Shown: positions 1 to 9,896 of the stretch, one piece after another
How positions within the stretch are numbered: the first letter of the stretch is position 1
Layout: each line of letters starts with the position of its first letter
Position numbers and translations under genes: made by a program
The notes under the pieces: model-generated
Told to the model about the DNA's origin: nothing
The model's input: only the letters and a program-made list of their open reading frames with translations
Databases searched by the model: none
Source: Strongylocentrotus droebachiensis
Lineage: Eukaryota; Echinodermata; Echinoidea; Camarodonta; Strongylocentrotidae
Direction of reading: 5' to 3'
Assembly (NCBI GenBank): GCA_035222895.1
Contig: JAVYIG010001030.1
Location: forward strand, 310,001 to 374,000
Length of the DNA stretch: 64,000 nt

Positions 1-85
1 ATTGAAAGATGATGTAATATTTGGTTGTATGGTTACACTTGGATATATGTTTCTGCGGTCATAGCAAAATGTCTCTCCCTCTGTT

Positions 86-216
86 ATTACCCCTCCCCCT
101 CCCCCCCCCCCCCCTCTCTCTTCCCCTCCCCCCTCTCTTCCCCCTCTCCCCCTCTCTTCTCCCTCTCCCCCTTCTCTTCCCCCCTCCCCCTCTCTCTCTC
201 TCTCTCTCTTTCACCC
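86..216. repeat. Polypyrimidine (C/T) low-complexity tract
   Basis: The plus strand is almost pure C and T, with runs of C followed by CCCTCT-like steps and a closing CT repeat. Two overlapping open frames cross it and give Pro/Leu/Ser-rich peptides, which is what any CT-rich DNA yields, so I do not call a gene. Confidence 0.9.
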
Positions 217-1139
217 TTCCTCAAACCTTCCTCAAACACTTTTTGTCTTGTTTTCAACTCTCACCAAAATTTGTTTTATTGTTTTATTGTTTTTCATATG
301 GAGATTATTTTGAACATATATTTAAGTGTAACTCTTTGACAAGAATGTCATTTGGCAGGTTTGTAAGGTGTGATTTTGAAAAGAAAGATTTAAGTTTGAT
401 AAAAATGGTCTTGTAAAGTCTGGAGTAAAAGTACTTTTTCATATGACAAAAGAAAAACAAATCATGAATACTAGTACTTTTCAAACCAAGAAAGTGTCTT
501 GTTATGTGTACATAGATTGTAAAGCACAGAATATAAGAGAATTGTAAGAAAGACGAGAGTAACGTTGGCTAAGTTTGTAACAAAACCGTGTGCAGCAAGA
601 AAGGCTTCGAGTATATTTTGATTGCTTTTGTTTTTAATTAATAGTTGTAGGCTTGTCAGTCATTTTTTTGTTTTTTGATTTGTGCAATGAGATGATTTAT
701 CTCTGTTCCGATGCAGTTTGGTTCAGTTCTTTTTACTAAGTCGTATTTGTGAGTAGAGTAAAGCAAAATTTCATTTTTGTTGTATTATCATTTTTGTTGT
801 ATTATCATTTGCAATATACTTGTTAATAGACTTGAGGGGAATTCTTTTACAATGTGAACAAGAAAAACAAAACACAAGTTATAATTCCTATCTTGTTGCC
901 TTAAAGAAGGTTGAGTGCTCTTGCAACAGCTTTGTGAGACATGTTTAACAGAAGGAAGATAACAAATCTTAAAACCATTTTTTTCTAAAGGCCATCTTGG
1001 AAAAGAGGTTATTACAAGGAAATAAGGCATGATCAGACATGTACTTGGCATGACATAACCAGCATAAAAGCGAAATACAAAATATTGTATTGCCCGGGAG
1101 CATAAACAAACTTTAAAATCCTACCCTTCAGTATTAAGA
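217..1139. other. AT-rich anonymous DNA
   Basis: No open frame with protein character, no terminal repeats and no RNA gene are visible. The only local structure is a short direct duplication of TTTTTGTTGTATTATCAT around 774-808. It ends at the A preceding the Helitron-like element. Confidence 0.6.
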
Positions 1140-1150
1140 TCCCTTTTTTA

Positions 1151-1178
1151 TGCCTCCGTTACGAAGTAGCCGGAGGCA
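1151..1178. repeat. 5' subterminal hairpin of the Helitron-like element
   Basis: TGCCTCCG (1151-1158) pairs perfectly with CGGAGGCA (1171-1178) across a 12-base loop. The right arm motif recurs near the opposite end at 2408-2415, so it is probably a recognition or structural motif of the element and not chance. Confidence 0.7.
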
Positions 1179-1194
1179 TTATGTTTTCGGGTTG

Positions 1195-1272
1195 TCCGTC
1201 CGTCCGTCCGTCCGTCCGTCCGTCCGTCCGTCCGTCCGTCCGTCCGTCTGTACGTACGTCTGTACGTACGTC
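1195..1272. repeat. (TCCG)n / TACG microsatellite
   Basis: About a dozen TCCG repeats pass into imperfect TGTACGTACG repeats. It sits between the 5' hairpin and the first core repeat, as expected for a microsatellite built into a Helitron-type element. Confidence 0.95.
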
Positions 1273-1298
1273 CCGTTCTCGTGATCACGTTATCTGAA

Positions 1299-2340
1299 GA
1301 ACCGATCGATGGATTCCTGCCAAACTTTGGTCATGTATGTATCTTGCAGAGTCGATGAACTGATTAGATTTTGGGGTCACGAGGTCAAAGGTCAAAGGTC
1401 ACAGGGCTCATTATGTATGCAAAAACAGCTCGTGATCGCGTTATCTAAAGAACCGATCGATGGATTCCTGCCAAACTTTAGTCATGTATGTATCTTGCAG
1501 AGTCGATGAACTGATTAGATTTTGGGGTCACGAGGTCAAAGGTCAAAGGTCACAGGGCTCATTATGTATGCAAAAACAGCTTGTGATCGCGTTATCTAAA
1601 GAACCGATCGATGGATTCCTGCCAAACTTTGGTCATGTATGTATCTTGCAGAGTCGATGAACTGATTAGATTTTGGGGTCACGAGATCAAAGGTCAAAGG
1701 TCACAGGGCTCATTATGTATGCAAAAACAGCCTGTGATCGCGTTATCTGAAGAACCGATTGATGGATTCCAGCCAAACTTTTGTCATGTATGTATCTTGC
1801 AGAGCCAATGAACTGATTAGATTTTGGGGTCACGAGGTCAAAGGTCACAGGGCTCATTATGTATGCAAAAACAGTTCATGATCGCGTTATCTCAAGAACC
1901 GATTGATGGATTCCTGCCAAACTTAGGTCATGTATGTTACTTGCAGAGCTGATGAACTGATTTGATTTTGGGATCATGAGGTCAAGGTCAAAGGTCACAG
2001 CGCACATTATGTATGCAAAAATAGCTTATGATCGTATTATCATTAGAACAGATTGATGGATTCCTGCCAAACTTAGATCATTTATGTATCTTGCAGAGCC
2101 AATGAACTGAGTAGATTCTTGGTTCATAAGGTCCAAGGTCATGGGCTCATTATGTATGCAAAAATAGCTTGTGAACGCATTCTCATTATAGAACTGACAG
2201 ATGGATTACTATTTAACTCAGGATATCTTGCAGAGCCAATGAACTGAGTAGATATAAGGATCATGAGGTCAAAGATCAAAGGGTCATATATGTATAGGAG
2301 AAATTGCTTGTAATCACGATATTCTGAGAACCTGTTGTTA
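1299..2340. repeat. About seven tandem copies of a ~151-bp unit with AGGTCA half-sites
   Basis: Units begin near GAACCGATCGATGGATTCC at about 1299, 1450, 1601, 1752, 1896 and 2045, with a diverged one at about 2190. The first three spacings are exactly 151 bp. The next is 144 bp, explained by loss of one 7-bp half-site step. The first three copies are nearly identical while the later ones decay toward the right. Each carries GGTCA motifs in direct repeat with 1-bp spacers, for example three AGGTCA at 1382-1401 and three at 1533-1552. Short open frames of 66 residues recur with the same period but are a by-product of the repeat. Confidence 0.95.
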
Positions 2341-2419
2341 ATGGATTACAATTGAACTTGAATTTGAAAAATTTCTTCTGTTTTGGTTTGTAAACTTGCT
2401 CTATGACGGAGGCATCATT

Positions 2420-2439
2420 TTCGACTGCGCGCAGTCGAA
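2420..2439. repeat. Perfect 20-bp palindrome, Helitron 3' hairpin
   Basis: TTCGACTGCGCGCAGTCGAA is its own reverse complement, and CTAG follows six bases later. Helitrons use such a hairpin just inside their 3' CTRR end as a replication terminator. Confidence 0.8.
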
Positions 2440-2658
2440 TTCCATCTAGTTGTTTTCAACTTGAGATATAAGAATTTTGATGAAGTTGATCATATATTGG
2501 CTTCCTTTGGGATGTTCTTAAATCCTCTCAATCAATTTTGATGCAACAGGTGAGTTAATTATTCAAAATCATGGCCAAAGGTGTAATAGTTTCTTTGTAT
2601 TGTCAGATAAGTTGAATTCTCTGCCTTTAAGTTAGTATTATGTAGCATTGTATTGAAG

Positions 2659-2980
2659 CCTAGTGGCACAAAAATTAAACACATCACCATTAATTGTTGG
2701 AGTAATAATAATAGTGGGTTCTTGTCTAGCGCTCATGTCAGTCAGATTTGACCCTCCTGGCGCTCCCGATTATTACCCTGTAAGTGTTAAACATTATTTT
2801 ATTACGTGGGGGCAGAGACACAGTATTAGCATCAAGTGCAAATGCGTACCCCCACTACCTCGATCAGTCTGTACGATAACATATCTGTGCATCAGATAAT
2901 TCTGATTAGAAAATTAATTGCTCCAACATCATCACAATACACTGTTAAATGTTTGGGATTTCTCGTTTTGTGCCACTCGG
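2659..2980. mobile_element. MITE with 15-bp terminal inverted repeats
   Basis: CCTAGTGGCACAAAA (2659-2673) matches the reverse complement of the right end (2966-2980) at 14 of 15 positions. A second inverted pair lies inside (GTTGGAGTAAT near 2696 against ATTGCTCCAAC near 2920). The 78-residue open frame from 2663 lies wholly inside and is probably chance. I see no clear target-site duplication, so no superfamily is assigned. Confidence 0.6.
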
Positions 2981-3210
2981 TTTTGCTATGCTAATATAAA
3001 CTAAGATTCTTCCTTTTTTTTCCCTTTTATATGTGTGTGTATGTAAATATATTTATTCATTGCCATGTGTGCGTAAGAATATTTTTGCAACTCACATGCG
3101 GACATTGCCATTGTGAATATTTTTGTTGAATCGTCCTTAAGATGACATCGGTGTAAGACTGTAAGGCCAGCGTCGTGTCAGGTGCTGAGCACCAGAACGA
3201 AGACAACCAT

Positions 3211-3342
3211 GGCAACGTTTCATAAAATCGTCACAAGTACAAGTTCACCGACATCCCATTGAAACATGTGTATTGAATTGACCACAGGTTTGAATGGGAT
3301 TTCCGTGAACCTGTACCTATGACGGTTTCATGAAGCGCTGCC
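3211..3342. repeat. Fold-back inverted repeat, 55-bp arms
   Basis: The arm at 3211-3265 aligns without gaps to the reverse complement of 3288-3342 at about 45 of 55 positions, separated by a 22-bp loop. A short perfect palindrome (GGTGCTGAGCACC, about 3181-3193) lies just outside. Differences are mostly transitions. It could be a palindromic MITE core or a decayed hairpin RNA source; the sequence alone does not decide. Confidence 0.75.
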
Positions 3343-5832
3343 CAGGTAATTTTAACACTTTTAGTTTTACAGTAGAGACAGAATTTTCATTCTTACATTG
3401 ACTCTGAGAGAATGATGAGGTTAAATTGATTTTAATGAACTCAAGTCTGCTCCGAGCTAGAATGGTGTTAGCTCATACTGTTTGCACGGAGTTAACACCC
3501 TTCTGGCATTATAATGCAGGCCCCAATTAAACACCCTTCATCATGAGTAAACATAAATATGATGCATTATACCGTTATAAAACGATAATTATTTAGTTGG
3601 TTCCATGTAACAACTGTTTACTGGTTCCCATTTATGATTCTTTCATATTCCATTAACTTTAATGTTGCTTTGAAACAGTAAAATGATATACTTCTTGAAT
3701 CTGTACACCTGATTTTTAATGGTCTGGCCCGAGGTACTTTGGTGTTTATCAGCATTAATGTTATGCACAAGGTGTAAACTCAGGACTTGTGACTTATTGC
3801 GTGTCTGCTCCTAACACCAACACCAACTCCTAACACTTGCACTGACACTCAATCATGTAACCCACATAGTGGGAGGGTGTTAATGGTCATGTCCTGGAAC
3901 TGTATTTGGTCTGTATTGGGCTTTGATTGTGACTGTTTGGATTTTTTATTAACGTTTAACCCACTTTTTTATGATCACAAAAAGGTATCAGTATTGTTTA
4001 TTTAGGTATGTCCAGAGATTTATTGTTATTGTTGTTTGTTTTTACTTTATTATGAAGAAAAAAATTAAAGTGGATAATAAAAGAAAAAGACTTATTTTGC
4101 TTTTTGCAAAAGGATGTGGAAGTGTTAATTTAGTACTAAGTTCATAATGACAATTGTCAAAGGTAGGATACATGTATAAGTTTTTCCATTAGATATGAAT
4201 ATGTCCAGAAGTTTAACATTGTGAAAAAAGACATTTTATAACTTTGTTTCATTTTATCATTTTTGTATTGATATTATTGAACAATGTTAATAAATCATGT
4301 CTTTAAATATCTCAGCTCAGATGAATTAAGTGAAGTTGAACATTAAAAAGAGGTAAAAAGTAGTATTCATGTGTGTTGGTCAAAAGTATATTTAGTGGTG
4401 ATAATGGGAAAAAAAGTACATAAATTGACTTGTGGAATCCCAGTAACAAAAGTCAAACTGAAATTAAACAATTCATTGATATTTCCCCAACCTTTTTTTG
4501 TCAGAATTATGCAAACTGAGTAACATGCAAAAGAGAAGGAAAAAATAGAATACCATGTCTGGACTGCAATACAATATTTGTCCTTTGAGCATTTCTTGTT
4601 GACACTTTCAGACATATTTTTTTGTAGTACATTTCAGTAATTGTATTCTCATTTTACTTGCCTGAACACTGAACAGCACCAATCTCTGTGTACCCAACAT
4701 GATGCTGTTTTCTGTGTAGATCTGTGCAAAAATGCCTCATTGACACAATATGTTTAGTATAAAGACTTTGAATGAATAACTGCTTTATGAACACGTCAGA
4801 ATGTCAGACTTCAGTTTTATCAGCAGAATTAAAGATCTTCTTTGACTTGTTTAATTTGGAAAATAAATGCTGCAGATGTCGTTAGATCCATCTGCACTAA
4901 TTTCCTGTGCATTTAGCTTAATGTTTACCTCGTTTGGATCTTAATCTCTCTTGATGTTTTGATCATGATGTTCTCATGCAAGGGAGGAAAGAGAGAAACC
5001 CTTCTTGTACTTTCTACAGATCTTGCTAATTAAATGTTGAAAATTACTCCATTTGGAAATGGTGAAACAATTTCCTCACAGAAATGGAGACCTAATGGTT
5101 CCAATCCATGTGTTAGTCAATGTACAGATTCATAGCATTTGACTAGCTCAAAAAAGGTCAAACGTTTTATTTGAAATGGCATACATTTTGTCGATATCTA
5201 AACTTGTCAATGGTGCTTTAGCAATAAGCTTCAAACACTATGTTTTACATATTCAATGTCATCATGTCGAATAAAATTACCCTTCATTTGCAAACTTTGC
5301 CTTTTTTTATTTTGTTGGTGATGGTGGTAGTGTTGTTGTTGTTGTCATTTTTGTTTTGTTTGTTCATTTTATGTCATTCAATTCTTTTTAAACAAACTTT
5401 TGATACCACCCCCCCCCCCCCCATGGTCTGAGTGTGTGATCTTTCTATTCAATTTCTAATGGTATTAGAGTGGACTCCACTTTGTTATCTTTTTCCTTTT
5501 ATCCCATTTAAAGGCTTTAGTTTTGTAGAAAAATACATATCTGACGCCTTAATTACAATAATCGCATTCAAACCTTGAGCCTTTAATCACATTCAGTCCC
5601 AGAAAATTCCAACAACCTCTGTTATTTTTCTGGAACTATTTCTCAAAAATTATACCATCATGATAAGATTAACCCACTGGTGTGACTAATATTTGATATA
5701 ATTTTTTTCTTGGAGGGTTGTGCCAGAGAAAATACGATTATTAGCGGTCCACGAAAGTGCAGGCCGATAAGCTCTTCCAACTCTGTAATGGATTATCGAA
5801 TCGCGTTTGTTCGCAAATTTGCGACAGACATA
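3343..5832. other. AT-rich anonymous DNA with a C14 tract
   Basis: No gene or transposon could be identified. A run of Cs lies at about 5409-5422. Open frames here (for example 4367-4615 minus) lack domain features, splice context or compositional support. Confidence 0.55.
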
Positions 5833-6371
5833 CAGGGGGTGTTGCTAGACAATTTTGAATGGGGAGGGGGGGGGGGGGGGTGTTGGACCGATATTGCCGA
5901 AAAGGTAGGCGAAAAATTGCCAACAAGCAGCAACGAAGTGTCCTATTAGAAACTTGCTGACAAGTAGTAACCAAAACAAAAGATGAGAAATTGTATCAAG
6001 AACAAAAGGGAGTTATCAATTCTTGAGATTTAAAAACCAAATGTACCGACTGAGGTTCCCACCTCAGATGCAATGTCAAGGTTCCCACCTCAGATGCAAT
6101 GTCAATGCCTTATTGTACTTCCTTTCGAAATCCCGGTCAGAAGACTTAATACGTCATTTTAATTTTCGCACATTTTAAAAGTTGACGCACAGGCTATTCA
6201 ACTAATATTGCCTAATATATGGAGGATTTTTCGTAAGTTTTTGCGATCATGTTACAGGGTCAAACTTTTGTGCGATTTGCCGACAAGTTTCCTAAAAAAC
6301 AGATTTACAAATTGTTGACAGAATTCTTTTGAATGATGGGGGAGGGGTCGTGACACCCCACATCTCCCCTG
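5833..6371. mobile_element. Possible hAT-like MITE remnant with G15 tract
   Basis: The left edge CAGGGGGTGTTGCTAGA, followed by ATTTTGAATGGGGAGG and a G15 run, closely resembles the left end of the element at 63662. A related TTTTGAATG-G-rich motif recurs at about 6327-6347, and the right edge ends CTCCCCTG, the complement of CAGGGGAG. Only six terminal bases are inverted and no 8-bp target duplication is visible, so the right boundary is a guess. Confidence 0.4.
6050..6104. repeat. Two tandem copies of a 27-bp unit
   Basis: GGTTCCCACCTCAGATGCAA and the following bases are repeated twice in direct succession with no obvious difference. It lies inside the possible MITE remnant. Confidence 0.85.
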
Positions 6372-7019
6372 TACCAATGCCCCCGTGTTCACCTTTTTTC
6401 CTTCTTTTTTTTCCTTTTTAATTTTCTACTCCGGGGAGATGATATGATTTGCTTGACCTTTTATTCATTTAACTGGAAAAGATCTGCGTGTGAAATGTAT
6501 AGCGTGCGATTATTAGGCGCTCTTTTTTCACGCTGGAATTCACCTTTTAAAAAAATTGTGTTGAAGGCTGAAATGAAAATTTCGCCAGCCATGGTTTAAG
6601 TGGATTTTACTCTCGACATCACATCGTAGTTCGTATCCTTTCAGGGGTTCGTGTTCTTGCTTCTGAGGAAGGATAAAAAGAAATGAAATATTAAAAAGAA
6701 AAACTAGAAATATGAACTCTAGGTTCATGGAGATATGTGAGTGCATATTGAGTGAGAAAAGTAGTGAGACAAAAACAAAAAATTAAAGGCTTTGTAGAGA
6801 AATGACCGTAGTGTCAAAATAATAGGTAAATACAATCTTGTATTATCGCTTTGAAGTAACAACTTTTTAATATGCCATTCAATTGAAAACCTCTTTGTAA
6901 CAATTTGACGAGCGCATTATACGATAAATAATCTAAAATAAAGTGATAACGAACGCTAATTTGTATAACGCCCACGTATTGTGAAGTGTTTTTGGTGGTA
7001 AATTGCCATTTGGTCTATA

Positions 7020-7345
7020 ACCAGGTCTAATAATCATTTGATGATTATTATTATTCATGATTAAATTATTATATGGCCATATAAATAGTAGACAAAATAG
7101 GCATTAGACAAACTGGGAACTAGACCGACTGTAAATTAGAATAAATGAGCAATAGTCCAAATGGGTAGTAGACTTATTGGAGATTAGACCAAATAACTAT
7201 TGGCCTAAATGATCATTAGACCAAATTGTAAGTAGACGAAATGATTATTAGATCATGTGGATAGTAGACGGCGTAGACCATATGGGAATAGACCAATTGG
7301 GTAGTAGACGAACTGGTTGTAGACCAAACGGCAATAAACCTTTTT
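7020..7345. repeat. Degenerate 18-20-bp minisatellite, TAGACCAAATGG type
   Basis: The motif TAGAC(C/G)AAATGG, or a close variant, recurs about 15 times, alternating with ATTAG or GTAG spacers (for example ATTAGACCAAAT near 7180, GTAGACGAA near 7230 and GTAGACCAAAC near 7310). Copies are strongly diverged, so the array is old. It shows no coding potential. Confidence 0.75.
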
Positions 7346-8454
7346 GGTTAGTGTACCATTAAAATGATTTAAAGAATGTTCAGTTTATCTAAATTAATTG
7401 TATCTAAATCTGACAAAGTAATTCGGATTATTGTTAAGCTAAGGTGTAGGAGGCGCAGGCTAAGTCTCTTGAATACTTTTTGCAAAAATCGAAACATAAA
7501 ATCTTACAGGAATAAATAAGTAATTTTAGGGAAAGGGGAGACCCCGAAAATGCAGTACAGACATTACTAACGAAAACACGTCTATAAGTTATGTCTATAA
7601 GTACCCGTAACATGATAGGACTTCAGTATTTATACCATGCTCACTGTCTTGTTGATCATGGACTAACAAATAAAATATCATATCTTAAGAAATGTAAAAT
7701 AAACTATGTGAGTCAAATAGTAAATGATACAAAAACTCAAAACTGTAGATACTCGTAAAAAATGAACGTAAAAGAGCGGTCAAAATATAGCCTAGAAAAT
7801 TACTAGTTACACAATCATGTATGTACAGATGCATAGACACCGCTCTACATATTCCATCAACATCCTCTTTCTCTTAAAACTCCTTGAGAAATTATTTAGA
7901 AAGAGCGTTTCTCTAATTATTCAAAACCTAAGGGCGGTGAAATTAATAACTGCAGAGCCATGAAATGAACATGACCTCTGTCCACGTGGCGTCTACTGTA
8001 GATAAAACCAGTGTATGTAACTTCATGATCATGATATTGGAAGAACATTATTGGTTAGAAAATGTCAATATAATTATAAGGATGTGTCATTCGCAAGCGA
8101 ACGATGATTAATGTTTACCTTTGGGCATCAAGTCATGAGATAAACATCAATCTTATTCTGTCCTGTCATAGAAACTAGAACCTTATCAATCAAATTGTCC
8201 ACTCAAGGATGCGACGGTGTCGTATTAAAAAAAGATTAGTGAGAGTCTGAATATTATGTTGTTTTACTGCACCATAATGCTGAAATACAGACTCTGAGGG
8301 AAAAATTCGGCGACGGTGCCCTTTTTTTTTCCTTATACCAATATGTTTTCAAGCTTGAATTCCGCTTTTTGATGAGAAGATGAAAATGTCAAACAGAGCA
8401 AAGGTGCATCATTAATTTTGTAGGAGTCTACAGGACAAAAGAAACGAATTCACT
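7346..8454. other. Anonymous DNA, no feature recognised
   Basis: No open frame of interest, inverted termini or tandem structure was found. Composition is AT-rich like the rest of the intergenic sequence. Confidence 0.5.
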
Positions 8455-8610
8455 AGTTCAAGTTCAAGTTTATTTGTTTCCACTTTATCGAAAATACCAT
8501 TATATATGGTAATAATTATAACTAAACATACAACATAGTTACATAATGTACATGGTAAAGTGAACAACCAAATAAATAAATACGTTGAAAAAGCTAAATA
8601 AAGTGGGGGA
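8455..8610 (-). mobile_element. Probable LINE 3' tail fragment
   Basis: The sequence starts with the short direct repeat AGTTCAAGTTCAAGTT, then TTATTTG and a non-coding stretch. The reverse complement therefore ends in AATAA plus a short tandem tail. CR1/L2-type LINEs end in short microsatellites instead of plain poly(A). No coding part remains, so the family is not assignable. Confidence 0.35.
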
Positions 8611-9861
8611 TCTACTAAAAAGCAAATGTTGTATTATGTAGGTCCCAATTAATGGTTGTGTATATAAATTAGGATATCTGAATAAACATAAGGTATTTAT
8701 TTATCATGTATCTATCATTCTTAAACGGATGATTAATACTCAAAATTAACCTTCTGCAAAAGTGTTTCCTCCTAGACTGGAGTAGGCCTCACGAGCAAAA
8801 TATAGATTTGAAGAAAACAAATATTATTATAGTCGTGACTTAGATCATATGCTTCCTTGTTTTCCAATCTTGTTATCGTCACACAGTGCATGAATTTCGA
8901 GGAACTAACTCCATTGAATTTCCCTTCTCTCTAAAAATGAACATGAGTATATTTCATTTTCTTAGTATCGCGACTCTTTCCATGAAACATGGCCTTCAGA
9001 GTCTAAATCTACTTAAGATTTCTCGTCATAACTCTAAATAATCTTTTGTAAGGTCGTATATAAAGATCAGTGAGGATGAAATGATATCTTTATTAAATGT
9101 AAAAGAAAAAAATCAATAAGCTGCCAATATACGCGGGAGTGAATCATTCGCAGGGTTATGATACCATTGTTAATCATGATTCGTCGGTCAATGGCGCCCG
9201 AAGCGCTATGGTCACGTGATCTCACACAGACAACCAATAAGCGACGCGCTAGTACACCCATCTCCGTGTGTCGCTTATTCATCGCTATTAAAGTGTTTCG
9301 TCGCGCATGAGAAGCGCATCAACACAGCCACATGAATAAGGCTTCCCAGTCAAACATGAAAATCACATTCAAAGACACCATAGCTGTAATCTCATTTGGA
9401 GGAATATTCGGGGTACTTGAGTATATACCGAAGGCGGAGGAAAGGGAGGAAGAGGGCTCGACGCAATAATTTTCTGGAGAAAAAACCTTCGGGCTTTTCC
9501 CGCGTTGCCACCTCGAGTTGGATGAGGCAGAAGGCTTAGTCATCGCGTTCATTAAAATATGACGGCAGTCCTCGGTCTTCCTCATATCTCTTTCGATGAT
9601 GTGTTTCAAAATGCGAACCTCCTTGTTTTTCGAAATGTTCATAGAAGAGATAGTCTCATACTTATTTTGAGCTCCCTTATCAAAATAGGACGCGAAGTAA
9701 GATGTTATTTTTAAGACTTTTACCCAAGTTGGATCGCCTCGAGGGTTTTAATAAATTATTGGAATTTCTGCTTCAATAATTTATATTATATATAGGGTAT
9801 TGCTATTGCGGCCAATGTTATTTTGTTTATTCTTAATGTTATCGTAATCAGGCCTGATCGT

Positions 9862-9896
<35 letters not shown>

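Larger units (their letters stand above)
1140..2449 (+). mobile_element. Non-autonomous Helitron-like element with internal tandem repeats
   Basis: The segment begins with TC after a host A (1139) and ends with CTAG (2446-2449) before a host T, matching Helitron ends and A/T target choice. A perfect 20-bp palindrome (2420-2439) lies six bases inside the CTAG end, where Helitrons carry a terminal hairpin. Near the left end is an 8-bp-stem hairpin (1151-1178). The motif CGGAGGCAT followed by TTTTCG occurs near both ends (1171-1189 and 2408-2424). Between them are a TCCG microsatellite and about seven copies of a 144-151-bp unit. Bivalve 'pearl' elements and Helentron-associated elements share this layout of microsatellite plus core tandem repeats. 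There is no Rep-helicase coding, so it must have moved in trans. The exact left boundary is the least certain part. Confidence 0.72.

Noticed and set aside
21..416. Pro/Leu/Ser-rich open frame at the left edge
   Set aside because: It is a translation of a polypyrimidine tract. The composition explains it and no domain or splice context exists.
1309..1811. Three repeated 66-residue open frames
   Set aside because: They recur with the 151-bp DNA period of the Helitron-like repeats and all stop at the same place. The signal is DNA repetition, not protein conservation.
9319..9642. 107-residue minus-strand open frame
   Set aside because: No signal peptide, domain or splice sites of a coding exon. 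Length is not surprising in a GC-richer patch.
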